Positions 42,471-51,322 of a stretch of 64,000 nt of DNA are shown in pieces. A program made the translations under genes and the position numbers. The notes under the pieces were generated by a model. That model did not search any database. It had not been told where the DNA came from and was given only the letters and a program-made list of their open reading frames with translations. Source of the stretch: Nocardioides kongjuensis (GTDB lineage: Bacteria; Actinomycetota; Actinomycetes; Propionibacteriales; Nocardioidaceae); NCBI RefSeq assembly GCF_013409625.1, contig NZ_JACCBF010000001.1, forward strand, positions 3,661,001 to 3,725,000, given 5' to 3'. Position 1 is the stretch's first letter. Each line of letters begins with the position of its first letter.

Positions 42471-43751
42471 CTAGCGGCGCCCGGCCGTCGGGTCCGCGGC
42501 ACCCAGAAGGTGGACGGTGTTGCCGAAGACCTCCTCGCCGCGGCCCATCTGCGCGTGCGAACGAGGGATGTCGGTGAACGGGAGGACGCGTCCGACGACC
42601 GGATCGACGCTCCCCGCCCGCACCAGCTCGTTATAGGCGTAGGCCTGCGCGTCGTTCGTGCCGTGCGAGCCCTGGAGTCGCTTCTGGCGCGTCCAGTGGT
42701 AGCGCAGGTCGACCATGGCGTCGAAGCCCGTGGTGCCGGCGCAGATGACCACCATGCCGCCGGGCTCACAGAGGAAGATCGACGTCGGGATCGTCGCAGC
42801 CCCGGGGTGCTCGAAGACGATGGCGGGGTCCACCCGTCCTCCGGCGACCGCCCACAGGTCCTTGCCGAACGCGCGGACGCCGGCCGTCCAGGCCTTCTGG
42901 CCGGCCGCGTCGTCGACGAGCGGAGGGATGCCCCAGTGGTCGTACTTGCGGCGGTCGAGGTAGCCGATGGCGCCGTGCTTCATGGCGTACTCGCCGCGAT
43001 CGTCGCCGGAGACGACGGCGACCGCTCGGCCTCCCGCCGCCCGGACGAGCTGGCAGGCCTGGGTGCCGAGTCCGCCCGAACCACCCCAGACGAGCACGAG
43101 GTCGCCCTCCTGCACGGTGTTGCCCTGCCAGCCGTGGAGCATGCGGTAGGCCGTCGTACCGACGAGCGTGGGAGCCGCCGACTCGGCCCAGGAGAGGTGC
43201 TCGGCCTTGGGCATCAGCTGGTGCGACTGGACCCGGGCGAACTGGCCGAAGGACCCGTAGTTCGTGTCGTAGCCCCAGATGCGGGCGCTGGGCGCGATCA
43301 TCTGGTCCTTGCCGGCGGCGATCCAAGGGTCGTCCCGGTCCCACACGCCCGGGTGCACGACGACCTCGTCACCGACCTGCCAGTCGGTGACGTCCGCCCC
43401 GACGGCGTAGACGATGCCCGACGCGTCGGAGCCGCCGACGTGGAAGTCCTCCGGCTCGCCGCGCTTCTGGCGGGTCGCGACCTGGTCCACGGGATAGCCG
43501 CGCGCCGCCCAGACGTTGTTGTAGTTCACGCCGGCAGCCATCACGGCGACCAGCACCTCGTCCGGGCCGATCCGGGGCGTGGGCACCATCTCCGGGACGA
43601 ACGCCGTCGCGGGATCGCCGAAGCGGTCCTGCCGCACGACCTGCGCGTGCATGCGCTCCGGTACGACGCCCAGCGGCGGAAGGGAGCCGATCTCGACCGG
43701 CGCGGCACCCGGGGTGACCACGGAGACGCGCTCCTCGTCGCCAACCATCAT
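42471..43751 (-). CDS. ccrA: Crotonyl-CoA carboxylase/reductase-like enzyme
   Basis: A 426-residue medium-chain reductase close to crotonyl-CoA carboxylase/reductases, which reductively carboxylate enoyl-CoAs with NADPH and CO2. Landmarks are VMAAGVNYNNVWAARG, the GGSDASG motif, GSFGQFARVQSHQLMPKAEHL, the cofactor loop WGGSGGLGTQACQLV and the LQGSHGTNDAQAY region containing the CO2-site His. ATG 43751 is preceded by AGGAGAGG. Whether it carboxylates or only reduces cannot be told without aligning all CO2-pocket residues. It sits in a catabolic block with an enoyl-CoA hydratase and an MFS carrier. Confidence 0.85.
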   Translation of the reverse strand: MMVGDEERVSVVTPGAAPVEIGSLPPLGVVPERMHAQVVRQDRFGDPATAFVPEMVPTPRIGPDEVLVAVMAAGVNYNNVWAARGYPVDQVATRQKRGEPEDFHVGGSDASGIVYAVGADVTDWQVGDEVVVHPGVWDRDDPWIAAGKDQMIAPSARIWGYDTNYGSFGQFARVQSHQLMPKAEHLSWAESAAPTLVGTTAYRMLHGWQGNTVQEGDLVLVWGGSGGLGTQACQLVRAAGGRAVAVVSGDDRGEYAMKHGAIGYLDRRKYDHWGIPPLVDDAAGQKAWTAGVRAFGKDLWAVAGGRVDPAIVFEHPGAATIPTSIFLCEPGGMVVICAGTTGFDAMVDLRYHWTRQKRLQGSHGTNDAQAYAYNELVRAGSVDPVVGRVLPFTDIPRSHAQMGRGEEVFGNTVHLLGAADPTAGRR

Positions 43752-43918
43752 TCGAACCTCTCCTCTCAGTTCCTGCACGCGTCGCGCAGGAGGCGGAGAC
43801 CGCGGCCCGGCAGGGGACGCGGTCGTCCACCGAGAGTGCCGAGCCCGACGCGGTGACCTCTATGGGAAGAGAGAGGACTTATCGCGAGACTGGTTGGGGT
43901 GTTCCTGAACCTCCCGCG

Positions 43919-45139
43919 TCAGGCGGCCAGCGCACGGGAGCCGGCCCTTCGTCGGTCGGCGGCGATCATCGCGAGGATCCCCACGGCGGGACCGAGCGCC
44001 AGCGCGACGAGCGCGGCGCGCCACGAGACGTGCTCGACCAACTGCGGGACGAGCCACAGCGACACCATCGTGGTGACATAGCCGAAGGCCAGTTGGAGGG
44101 ACAGCGCTCCGCCGACGTAGTCGGGGTCCGCCGTCTCGGTGACCAGTGCCGAGAACTGGGCCGAGTCGGCGATCACCCAGAACCCCCAGAACGCGCAGAG
44201 CAGGACGGTGACGGTCAGCGGGAACGCGTCGTACGTCGCGGCGAGCACCAGCGCCGTGCCTCCCGAGCAGATCAGCGCGGTCAGCGCCGCGCGAGGACGA
44301 CCCCACCGGTCCCCCAGCACGCCGCCGACGAGACAGCCCGCGGCTCCGGTCCCGATGCACACGAACGCGAGCAGCGCGGCGAGATTGTCGCCGTTCGGAC
44401 GCTGGGCGACGGACGGCAGCGCGGCGATGAAGACGCCCACTCCGGCCCACATCGCGTAGAGCTCCCACATGTGACCGACATAGCCGAGGTTGGCCAGCAC
44501 CACGTCCCGGTTGCGCATCGACCTGAAGCCTGCCGCGAGGCTGACCGGACGTCGAGGGAACGGGTGCGCGCCCTCACCCCGGACGACGCAGACGACGAGG
44601 CCACCGGCTGCCGAGAGCACGCTCGTGGTCGCGATGACCACGCGCCAGTCCACGCCGCCGACGGCGCCGACGAGGTGCGGGAGTGCCGAGCCGATCGTGA
44701 GCGCCCCGATCATGACGCCGAGGGCCTTGCCGCGGCTGCGCAGATACCACGTCGAGACCTCCTTGAGCGCAGGGGGATAGACGCCGGCGAGGAAGATCCC
44801 GGTGAGGATCCGCAGCGGGAGGGCCCCTCCCACGCCGTCGCAGAGGAGCAGTCCCGCATTGCATGCCGCGGCCCCCAGTCCGCCGATGCACATGAGCATC
44901 CGCCCCGGCACGGCGTCGACGAGGCCGGTCGCTGCGGAGAGCAGAGCTCCGACCACGAAGCCGAGCTGGACGGCGATCGTCAGTGCGGAGGTTTCCGCGG
45001 CCCCGAGTCCCCACTCGACCCGGAGCTGAGGCACCACGAAGGTCGCCGAGAACCAGGCGCTCATCGAGAGCAGGGTGCTGGCCGCGATCAGGCCCACGGC
45101 CACGACCGGTCGCATGGAGATCCCGGGGGCTCGGGACAT
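43919..45139 (-). CDS. MFS transporter
   Basis: A 406-residue membrane protein with about 12 hydrophobic segments. It is a major facilitator of the cyanate/aromatic acid-like group, with the loop GLVDAVPGRMLMCIGGLGAA (20 residues) between helices 2 and 3 and GDRWGRPRAAL between helices 8 and 9. ATG 45139 follows the enoyl-CoA hydratase stop by two bases, so the two are co-transcribed. It probably imports or exports an acid handled by the regulon. Confidence 0.88.
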   Translation of the reverse strand: MSRAPGISMRPVVAVGLIAASTLLSMSAWFSATFVVPQLRVEWGLGAAETSALTIAVQLGFVVGALLSAATGLVDAVPGRMLMCIGGLGAAACNAGLLLCDGVGGALPLRILTGIFLAGVYPPALKEVSTWYLRSRGKALGVMIGALTIGSALPHLVGAVGGVDWRVVIATTSVLSAAGGLVVCVVRGEGAHPFPRRPVSLAAGFRSMRNRDVVLANLGYVGHMWELYAMWAGVGVFIAALPSVAQRPNGDNLAALLAFVCIGTGAAGCLVGGVLGDRWGRPRAALTALICSGGTALVLAATYDAFPLTVTVLLCAFWGFWVIADSAQFSALVTETADPDYVGGALSLQLAFGYVTTMVSLWLVPQLVEHVSWRAALVALALGPAVGILAMIAADRRRAGSRALAA

Positions 45140-45141
45140 CC

Positions 45142-45993
45142 TCAGCTCTGCCCGGAGAGGTGAGCCGCGACGACGGCGTCCAGGCGGTCCTGGAGGTCTC
45201 GCGGATGGTCCGGGTAGGTCGCGGGGCGCTTCTCCAGGAAGGCCGCCACTCCCTCCTGGCCGTCGGCGAGCGGTCGGATCGCCGCGGCGAGCGCCGGCTC
45301 GAGAGCCATGCCGACGTCGAGACCTTGACTCCGGGTCACCCGCAGCCCGGTCTTCACGGCGCGCACGACCGCCGGGGACGCCGACGCGATCTGCTTGCCC
45401 AGCTCGACGGCGCGGTCGACCGTGTCGGCCGGATCGCAGACCGCGGCGACGAACTGGCAGGCGAGTGCCTCGTCGGCGTCCATCGGCACTCCCGTCGCGA
45501 GGAGCTTGAACGCCGTCGGATAGGTGAGGACGTCGAGGATCCGGCTCAGCTGGCCGCCGACCGGCACCAGTCCGATCTTGGCGCCGACCGCACAGAAGCG
45601 GGCATTGCGACCGGCGATCCGCAAATCGCAGTTCAAGGCGAGGATGAACCCGGCGGCGTACGCATTGCCGTTGATCGCGCCGATGACGGGCGTGCCGAGC
45701 TCGGGTGGAGTGGTGAACGCAGCGTTGGCGACCGGGTCGCCCGCGGTCTCGGGATCCTCGAGCACCTCGCGGAGATCGTGACCGGCGGAGAACGAGGTGG
45801 TCCCGGCACCGGTCACCACGATGCACCGCACCGCAGGATCGGCGTCCGCCTCGTGCATCAGCTCCTTGAGGCGGGCGGCCATATCTCCGCTGAAGGCGTT
45901 GCGCTTGGGCTCGTTGCAGAGGGTGAGCACGCGAACCGGCCCGTCGTCGTGAGCGTCGACCCTGGGGACGGTGACCGGTTCTACGGTTGTCAT
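45142..45993 (-). CDS. Enoyl-CoA hydratase/isomerase family protein
   Basis: A 283-residue crotonase-fold protein. The oxyanion-hole segments SFSAGHDLREV and GAINGNAYAAGFILALNCDLRI are clear. The region that normally brings the catalytic Glu reads AVGAKIGLVPVGGQLSRI and does not show the usual PE pair, so the reaction may be isomerisation, hydrolysis or hydration. ATG 45993 starts a two-gene operon with the MFS gene. A GntR-type operator copy lies 91 bases upstream, in the divergent region with the PucR gene. Confidence 0.85.
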   Translation of the reverse strand: MTTVEPVTVPRVDAHDDGPVRVLTLCNEPKRNAFSGDMAARLKELMHEADADPAVRCIVVTGAGTTSFSAGHDLREVLEDPETAGDPVANAAFTTPPELGTPVIGAINGNAYAAGFILALNCDLRIAGRNARFCAVGAKIGLVPVGGQLSRILDVLTYPTAFKLLATGVPMDADEALACQFVAAVCDPADTVDRAVELGKQIASASPAVVRAVKTGLRVTRSQGLDVGMALEPALAAAIRPLADGQEGVAAFLEKRPATYPDHPRDLQDRLDAVVAAHLSGQS

Positions 45994-46083
45994 GTTCGTG
46001 TCTCTCCAGTTGCAGCGCGGCCGATGCCGCTCGGTACTGTCGGCACGTGATCGTGCCTACTTGCCGTTGGCGCCTGCTAGCGC

Positions 46084-46094
46084 AAGTCCGACAA
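46084..46094. promoter_or_regulatory. FadR/GntR-type operator AAGTCCGACAA
   Basis: Read on the minus strand this is TTGTCGGACTT, sharing the TTGTC-N-GAC core with the four other sites. It lies in the 162-base divergent region, 91 bases before the enoyl-CoA hydratase and 62 bases before the PucR start. It could control either or both. Confidence 0.55.
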
Positions 46095-46155
46095 CTTCCG
46101 ATGCCATCCCTTGCGTACTTCCTGAACTCCCGCCGAGCCGAAGGGGCGTCCGCTC

Positions 46156-47406
46156 ATGGATGAGGGCCACGCCGCGATTCCGCTGCCCGCGACCGAGCTG
46201 TCCCCTGACGCGCGTCGACTGGTGGAGCGCCTGCTGCTGCGCCGCGAGGAGTTGGCGCGGGCGATCGTGGCCGACGTCCAGCACGAGGTGGTCGACTACA
46301 GCGGCCTCGGACGGCTGACGGTCTCCGACGACATCCTGGCGACGGCCCTGCTCACGATCAGCGATCTCCTCGAGGGACTCTTGGAGGAGGACACCGCGAT
46401 GCGCGCGAACGTGGAGGCCATCCGGCGCAGCGCGTCCCGACGGGTCCACCAGGAGGTGAGCCTGCCGGCACTGCTCCACAGCTATCGGATCTGGGGTGCG
46501 AAGGTCTGGCAGGCGGTGCTCACGGAGGCCGAGGCGGACCCTGCCCTGCAGCAGGGCGCGCTCGAGCTGGTCACACCGATCTTCGCCTACGTCGACCTGC
46601 TCTCGATCACGTTGGCGCAGGTCTACGTGGAGGAGTCCGCCGGCGCCTTCCGCGGACGCGACGTGCTGCGCAGCGACGTCCTCGAGAGCCTGCTGCTGGG
46701 CAAGGCCCTCTCCGACCGGGCCCGGGTCGAGCTCGCCCGGCTGCACCTCTCGGGGGAGAGCGAGGTCGTCGTGATGCTCGTCCGGCTCACCGATGTCGCG
46801 CCGGAACGGCTGCGGGCGGAGTCCCTCGATGTGCTGCAGGCCTGCCGGGACCTCCTCGCCGCCGAGGTGAAGATGCTGCTCGGCGTACGCGACAGCGACG
46901 TGCTGTGCCTGGTCCGGCTGGCCAACCGGATGGAGGGCGATCCCCTGGTCGCCGCGGCTCACGAGCTGGCTGCGCGCAACCCGCTCTGGAGGGTCTGCGT
47001 CGGACGCCCCCACCAGGGCCTGGACGGCATCCCCCGCTCGTTCCGCGAGGCCCAGGACGCTGCCGCGGTCGCCGCCGCACAGCACCGGCGCGGCCGGGCC
47101 GTCCTCTTCTCCGAGGTGATCCTCGACCGGATCCTGGTCCACAGCGAGTACGCCGAGGAGCTGCTCGAGGAGGCGATGCGGCCGTTGGTGGCCTACGACG
47201 AGCGGCACTCCGCGGACCTGGTGCCGACGCTGCGCGCCTACGTGACCAACGACCTCAACATGACGCGCACGGCCAAGGACCTCCACGTCAACCCGAACAC
47301 CGTCGCCTACCGGTTGCGGCGGATCGCGATGCTCACCGGGTACGACCCGACCCACTCGAGCGGAATGGTGACGCTGGCGTTGGCCCTGCGGCTGCTCGAC
47401 GCCTGA
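46156..47406 (+). CDS. PucR/CdaR-family transcriptional regulator
   Basis: A 416-residue regulator with an N-terminal sensory region (RsbRD-like, with VHQEVSLPALLHSYRIWG), a middle GGDEF-like CdaR segment and the C-terminal PucR helix-turn-helix (LVPTLRAYVTNDLNMTRTAKDLHVNPNTVAYRL, shortened: the Y-x-x-N-x-N hallmark then HVNPNTVAYRLRRI). Such proteins activate catabolic operons for purines, sugar acids and aromatics. It is divergent from the enoyl-CoA hydratase-MFS unit, a probable target. ATG 46156. Confidence 0.88.
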   Translation: MDEGHAAIPLPATELSPDARRLVERLLLRREELARAIVADVQHEVVDYSGLGRLTVSDDILATALLTISDLLEGLLEEDTAMRANVEAIRRSASRRVHQEVSLPALLHSYRIWGAKVWQAVLTEAEADPALQQGALELVTPIFAYVDLLSITLAQVYVEESAGAFRGRDVLRSDVLESLLLGKALSDRARVELARLHLSGESEVVVMLVRLTDVAPERLRAESLDVLQACRDLLAAEVKMLLGVRDSDVLCLVRLANRMEGDPLVAAAHELAARNPLWRVCVGRPHQGLDGIPRSFREAQDAAAVAAAQHRRGRAVLFSEVILDRILVHSEYAEELLEEAMRPLVAYDERHSADLVPTLRAYVTNDLNMTRTAKDLHVNPNTVAYRLRRIAMLTGYDPTHSSGMVTLALALRLLDA

Positions 47407-47427
47407 GGGGGCGCGACCACCCGCTGA

Positions 47428-48204
47428 TCAGACGGTCACGGAGATCGTCTCGCCCGGGCGTACCGGCAGGAAGCGATCGCCGAGACCGGCCGCCTCGAAG
47501 GCCGCCTGCATCGAGTCGGCACCCTCGGTGAAGTGCCGCCAGCCCTCGGTGTGGCACGGGACGATCCGCTTCGCCTCGACGAGTCGGGCGACCTCGACCA
47601 TGCCGTCGTTCGGCATCGTGATCATCTCCCCGTCGTTCACCCCGTCGAAGCAGGCGCCACCGCCGTACATCACCACGACGTCGACCGGAGCGATGCGCGC
47701 CGCGACCTCCTTGGAGACGTCGAGTGAGTAGTTGTCACCGGTGAGATAGACGGTCGGAGCACCGGGCGCCTCGAGCAGGAAGCCGAGGACCTGTCCCATC
47801 ACCTGGCACAGGGGCTCGGGACCATGCTGCGCGGGGAGGCCGGTGATCGTCATCGCGCCACCGCCGGGGAGCGGGACCTGCATCGACTCGAACTCGGCGA
47901 GCCCGTTGACCTCACCGCCGAGTCGTCCGGCACCGTCCGTGGTGGTGACGACGGTCGCGACGGCGAGCGCGACGGCGCGGCCCGCCGCGTCGAGGTGGTC
48001 GATGTGATGGTCGTGGGTGATCAGCACCAGGTCGACGGCGCCGATGTCGCTCGCCGCGATCGCCGGCGTCGTCGTCCTGACCAGTTCGACGCCGTCGTGG
48101 TGGTAGGTCTTCGGCGCGTCGAAGGTCGGGTCGACGAGGATGCGCAGTCCGGCGTAGTCGATGACATTGGTCGCTCCGCCGACCAGGGTGTAGGTCAGGT
48201 GCAC
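47428..48204 (-). CDS. Metallo-beta-lactamase-fold hydrolase (UlaG-like)
   Basis: A 258-residue metallo-beta-lactamase-fold protein. The metal motif THDHHIDHLD gives HxHxDH, AQHG and the downstream TGDNYSLD supply further ligands, and PCHTEGWRHF is near the end. The shape resembles UlaG/L-ascorbate-6-phosphate lactonase relatives and other MBL hydrolases, and a lactonase or ester hydrolase role is plausible. GTG 48204 has GGAGG seven bases upstream; the longer ATG frame is unlikely. An operator copy at 48251 precedes it. Confidence 0.85.
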   Translation of the reverse strand: MHLTYTLVGGATNVIDYAGLRILVDPTFDAPKTYHHDGVELVRTTTPAIAASDIGAVDLVLITHDHHIDHLDAAGRAVALAVATVVTTTDGAGRLGGEVNGLAEFESMQVPLPGGGAMTITGLPAQHGPEPLCQVMGQVLGFLLEAPGAPTVYLTGDNYSLDVSKEVAARIAPVDVVVMYGGGACFDGVNDGEMITMPNDGMVEVARLVEAKRIVPCHTEGWRHFTEGADSMQAAFEAAGLGDRFLPVRPGETISVTV

Positions 48205-48250
48205 GGTTGTTCCTCCGGTCCGGGGTTCCATCGATGAGGGGATCTGTCGG

Positions 48251-48261
48251 TTGTCGGACAG
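48251..48261. promoter_or_regulatory. FadR/GntR-type operator TTGTCGGACAG
   Basis: This 11-mer fits TNGTNNNACNA and is the reverse complement, apart from the central base, of the site in front of the regulator gene. It lies 47 bases upstream of the UlaG-like gene and just past the end of the GntR gene. Confidence 0.7.
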
Positions 48262-48310
48262 CCTACGACTCACCGAACCATGGCCGCACCGGTCTTGTCC
48301 AGCGCAGGCG

Positions 48311-49033
48311 CTACCGGTCGGCGCCCGGCTCCACGAGCGACGGGGGCAGATTGACGATCGAGTGGATCAGCGCGAGGGCGCCCGCCTCGTCACGACGTCG
48401 AAGCGCCTGCGCAAAGAGCTGATGGGTCTGGGCGCTCGCCTTGAGCGCGTCCGGGTAGGCCTCGGCCGTCTTGTCGAGATTCGAGCGGATGCGCAGCTTG
48501 AACAGGTCGCGGATGCTGCCGTACATCCACTCGTAGAGCGGGTTGTGACTGAGCTTGCACAGCGCCAGGTGGAACTCGTAGTCGTCGTCGAGATAGGTCC
48601 CGAGATCGTGCTCGCCCGCGCGAGCCAGCAGACTGTCGGCGAGCTCGACGAAGCGGTCGAGCTCCGCGTCACTCGCCCGCTCGACCGCCAACGACGTCGA
48701 CGCCCTCTCGATCAGCTCCCGGAACTCGGTGACATGCGGAGTCATGGAGTCGCGCGCGACCAGGGGGCTGACCTCTCGGGAGAGCGACTCGAGCGAGCTG
48801 TCGCGCACGAAGGTGCCCTCGCCGACCCGGCTCTCGACCAGACCGAGCGTCGCGAGCTTCTGCAGTGCGGCCCGAACGGACGCGCGGCTGACGCCGTAGC
48901 TCTCCGACAGCGCATGCTCGGCCGGCAGCCTCACCCCGGGCTCGAACTCGCCGGCCAGGATGCGCGACATGAGATCGCTGAACACCTGCTGCGCGACGCT
49001 GTCGCGATTGATCTTCTCGATCGGGCGTACCAC
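48311..49033 (-). CDS. FadR-type GntR transcriptional regulator
   Basis: A 240-residue GntR protein. The winged helix spans residues about 8-75 (LPAEHALSESYGVSRASVRAALQ, with R-A-S-V-R-A-A-L as its core). It is followed by an all-helical FCD effector domain with its metal-binding pattern (DDDYEFHLALCKLSHN, then LHSI-like HxLF). GTG 49033 has GAGGAG ten bases upstream; ATG 49063 lacks a ribosome site and overlaps the operator. An operator copy at 49069-49079 lies 36 bases before the start, so it should autoregulate and probably controls the other four sites. Confidence 0.9.
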   Translation of the reverse strand: MVRPIEKINRDSVAQQVFSDLMSRILAGEFEPGVRLPAEHALSESYGVSRASVRAALQKLATLGLVESRVGEGTFVRDSSLESLSREVSPLVARDSMTPHVTEFRELIERASTSLAVERASDAELDRFVELADSLLARAGEHDLGTYLDDDYEFHLALCKLSHNPLYEWMYGSIRDLFKLRIRSNLDKTAEAYPDALKASAQTHQLFAQALRRRDEAGALALIHSIVNLPPSLVEPGADR

Positions 49034-49068
49034 GTTGTGTCTGCTCCTCGGGCGACCGCGCATGTCCG

Positions 49069-49079
49069 TTGTCCGACAG
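49069..49079. promoter_or_regulatory. FadR/GntR-type operator TTGTCCGACAG
   Basis: An exact match to the minus-strand reading of the site at 42339. It lies between the GntR gene (start 49033, minus) and the metallo-hydrolase gene (start 49236, plus), so it could govern both divergent units and autoregulate the repressor. Confidence 0.72.
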
Positions 49080-49235
49080 GAGGGTACGACCTCCGCCGCC
49101 CCCAGGGATCGCTGGCTCCCCCGTCGGGCGCCGTGCGATGGTCCAAGTCTAGAACTTTCCGCGCGGACGACGGCGCCGTTGAATGCAGGCATCCATGCCG
49201 GACGGTGCGCCGGCCTGCCCTTCGAAGGAGTTCCC

Positions 49236-49853
49236 ATGGACGACATCACCCTCCCCGACACCGCGGTCGACGACTGGGGGGTCCTGAGCGACGGCTACGC
49301 ACCCTGGCCGCTCGGCGGCCTGGGCGAGACCGGCAGCGTCGCGGCGACGGTCTCCTTCGTCCGCAGCGGCGACCAGCGGATCATCCACGATCCCGGCCTG
49401 ATCCGGAGCCGCTCGGCCGTCCTCGGCCCGCTCACCGAGCGGGGATTCTCCGCGGCAGAGGTGACCGACGTGGTCATCAGCCACCACCACCCCGACCACG
49501 CCCTGAACATCGCCTTGTTCGAGAACGCCCGCACGCATGACGTGTGGGGCATCTACAAGGACGATCAGTGGCACAGCCGGATGGCTGACGGCGCCGAGGT
49601 CGCACCCGGGGTGAAGCTCATCCAGACCCCGGGGCACACCGAGCAGGACATCACCACGCTCGTCCTCACCAAGGACGGCCCTGTCGTCTTCACCCACCTG
49701 TGGTGGACCGCCACGGTTCCCGAGGAGGACCCGTTCGCAGTCAACGCGGATCTGCTGCACTCCCACCGTGAGCGGATCCTGGGCCTGAACCCGATCCTCA
49801 TCGTGCCCGGCCACGGCCCCGCCTTCGAGCCGACGAACACCACGCCGCGCTGA
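49236..49853 (+). CDS. Metallo-beta-lactamase-fold hydrolase
   Basis: A 205-residue MBL-fold hydrolase with the metal motif SHHHPDHALN, GHTEQDIT and a C-terminal GHGP. It resembles the small glyoxalase II/lactonase-like proteins. ATG 49236 has AAGGAG (49225-49230) at ideal spacing; the frame is open to 48960, but that part overlaps the regulator region. It is the only plus-strand structural gene of the regulon and is divergent from gntR. It could open a lactone produced by the oxidising enzymes; this is inference. Confidence 0.85.
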   Translation: MDDITLPDTAVDDWGVLSDGYAPWPLGGLGETGSVAATVSFVRSGDQRIIHDPGLIRSRSAVLGPLTERGFSAAEVTDVVISHHHPDHALNIALFENARTHDVWGIYKDDQWHSRMADGAEVAPGVKLIQTPGHTEQDITTLVLTKDGPVVFTHLWWTATVPEEDPFAVNADLLHSHRERILGLNPILIVPGHGPAFEPTNTTPR

Positions 49854-49873
49854 GCCTGGTCCTCGGCGTACGA

Positions 49874-49908
49874 ATCCGGCCGGTCTCCCTCGGGGAGACC
49901 GGCCGGAT
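49874..49908. terminator. Bidirectional terminator, 16-bp perfect stem
   Basis: ATCCGGCCGGTCTCCC (49874-49889) pairs perfectly with GGGAGACCGGCCGGAT (49893-49908) over the loop TCG. It lies between the convergent metallo-hydrolase and amine oxidase genes and can terminate both. Confidence 0.85.
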
Positions 49909-49934
49909 CTGGTTGTACCAGTTGTCGAGTAGTC

Positions 49935-51290
49935 CTACGAGGAGAGTCCGCCGAGCACCTCTGCGGCGGCCCGCTGCCCCGAGCGGACGGCGCCCTCCAT
50001 GTAGCCGTTCCAGACCTCCGCGGACTCCGCACCTGCCCAGTGGATCCGACCGACCGGCGCGGCGAGGGCCGGACCGAAGCTGGTCCACGCGCCGGCCCCG
50101 AGGCGTCCCCCGTAGCAGCCCCGGGTGAACTCCTCGGCCATCCAGTCCTGCTCGACGTAGTCGATGGGGTCTGCCGCCTCCGGGCCGAAGAATGTGACGA
50201 GCGACTCGATAGCCAAGTCCTTGCGCTGCTCCGGCGTCAGGTCGGCGACCGCGCGCGCCTCTGCCCCCTCGAAGAAGCCGACGATCACCCCACAGGAGCC
50301 GTCATGCGGCGAGTTGTCGAGAGTGACGCTGAGCCCGCCGTCGTCGAAGTTGCTGGCGAGGCCGTTCAGGCCCGCCTCACGCCAGAAGGGCTTCGGGTAG
50401 GCGATCTGCGTCTTGATGACCGAGCCCATCGGCATCTGCTGGGTCAGCGCGTCGCGCTGCGCCGGCAGGGCGGGCTCGTAGTCAATCCGCCCGGCCAGAG
50501 CCGGCGGAACCGTCACGATCACCCTTCGAGCAGTCACCTCTGCACCGTCTGCATGCACGTGGACGCCGGTGTCGGTCTGCACGATCCGGGTGACGCGCCT
50601 GCCGAGTCGAACCACGTCGCCCAGACCTTCGGCCAGGCGTTCGGAGATCTGGTGAGTGCCGCCGACGACACGCTGCTCCTGCGCGCCGCCCGTCGTACTG
50701 ATGAGGACCTCCAGGCTGGTGTTCGACTTGACGTAGAACAGGAAGTGGAGGAGGGAGAGCTCCGCCGGCTCTGCGGCGAAGACACCACGCACCAGCGCCT
50801 GCCAGTACGCCACCGCCTCAGGCTCGGTGGTGTTCGAGCGGACCCACTCCGCGAAGGTGGTGGCGTCCAGGGTGGCCGCCTCCTCGGTGAGCCACGGGGC
50901 TGAGAGCGAGACGGTCTCCGCCAGCTCCGCGAGCAGTCCGGCCATCCGGTCGACCTCCGGGGCGGCCGTGGGCGTGAGGCCAAGCTGACTCAGGTCGGTG
51001 GCCCGGGTGACCTGACCGCGGAAGAGGGTGATCGGAACGCCGTCGTCGTACGAAGCGAAGGTCTCCAGGCCGAGCTCGCCGACCAGCCCGAGCACCTCGG
51101 TGTGGCCCTCAGCGATCCACTGCCCGCCCATCTCGACGGCGACGCCGTTCTTGAGATGGCCGCCCAGGTTACGTCCGGCGACGCGGTCTCTCGCCTCCAG
51201 CACGATCACCCTCTGGCCTGCTGCCAGGAGGTCCCGTGCGGCCGTCAGCCCTGCCAGCCCAGCACCTACCACTACGACGTCGCAATCCAT
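49935..51290 (-). CDS. Flavin-containing amine oxidase (putrescine oxidase-like)
   Basis: A 451-residue FAD amine oxidase. The FAD-binding start VVVVGAGLAGLTAARDLL, VEMGGQWI with the Glu-Met-Gly-Gly flavin motif and the C-terminal WAGAESAEVWNGYMEGAVRSG are clear. Family members oxidise polyamines, monoamines or tyramine to aldehydes, with peroxide and ammonia. The usual AG(T/S)E(T) segment reads AGAESAE, a small difference. A partial GntR-type site (51312-51322) lies 22 bases upstream, and the divergent TetR gene follows. It can supply an aldehyde for dehydrogenases elsewhere in the window. Confidence 0.9.
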   Translation of the reverse strand: MDCDVVVVGAGLAGLTAARDLLAAGQRVIVLEARDRVAGRNLGGHLKNGVAVEMGGQWIAEGHTEVLGLVGELGLETFASYDDGVPITLFRGQVTRATDLSQLGLTPTAAPEVDRMAGLLAELAETVSLSAPWLTEEAATLDATTFAEWVRSNTTEPEAVAYWQALVRGVFAAEPAELSLLHFLFYVKSNTSLEVLISTTGGAQEQRVVGGTHQISERLAEGLGDVVRLGRRVTRIVQTDTGVHVHADGAEVTARRVIVTVPPALAGRIDYEPALPAQRDALTQQMPMGSVIKTQIAYPKPFWREAGLNGLASNFDDGGLSVTLDNSPHDGSCGVIVGFFEGAEARAVADLTPEQRKDLAIESLVTFFGPEAADPIDYVEQDWMAEEFTRGCYGGRLGAGAWTSFGPALAAPVGRIHWAGAESAEVWNGYMEGAVRSGQRAAAEVLGGLSS

Positions 51291-51311
51291 CTTGTCCTCA
51301 ATTTCGGTCGG

Positions 51312-51322
51312 TTGTCCGACTT
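51312..51322. promoter_or_regulatory. Partial FadR/GntR-type operator TTGTCCGACTT
   Basis: The left arm and core TTGTCCGAC are identical to the site at 49069, but the right end reads TT instead of AG. It lies 22 bases before the amine oxidase start. A further TTGTCCG occurs at 51340-51346. Confidence 0.55.
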
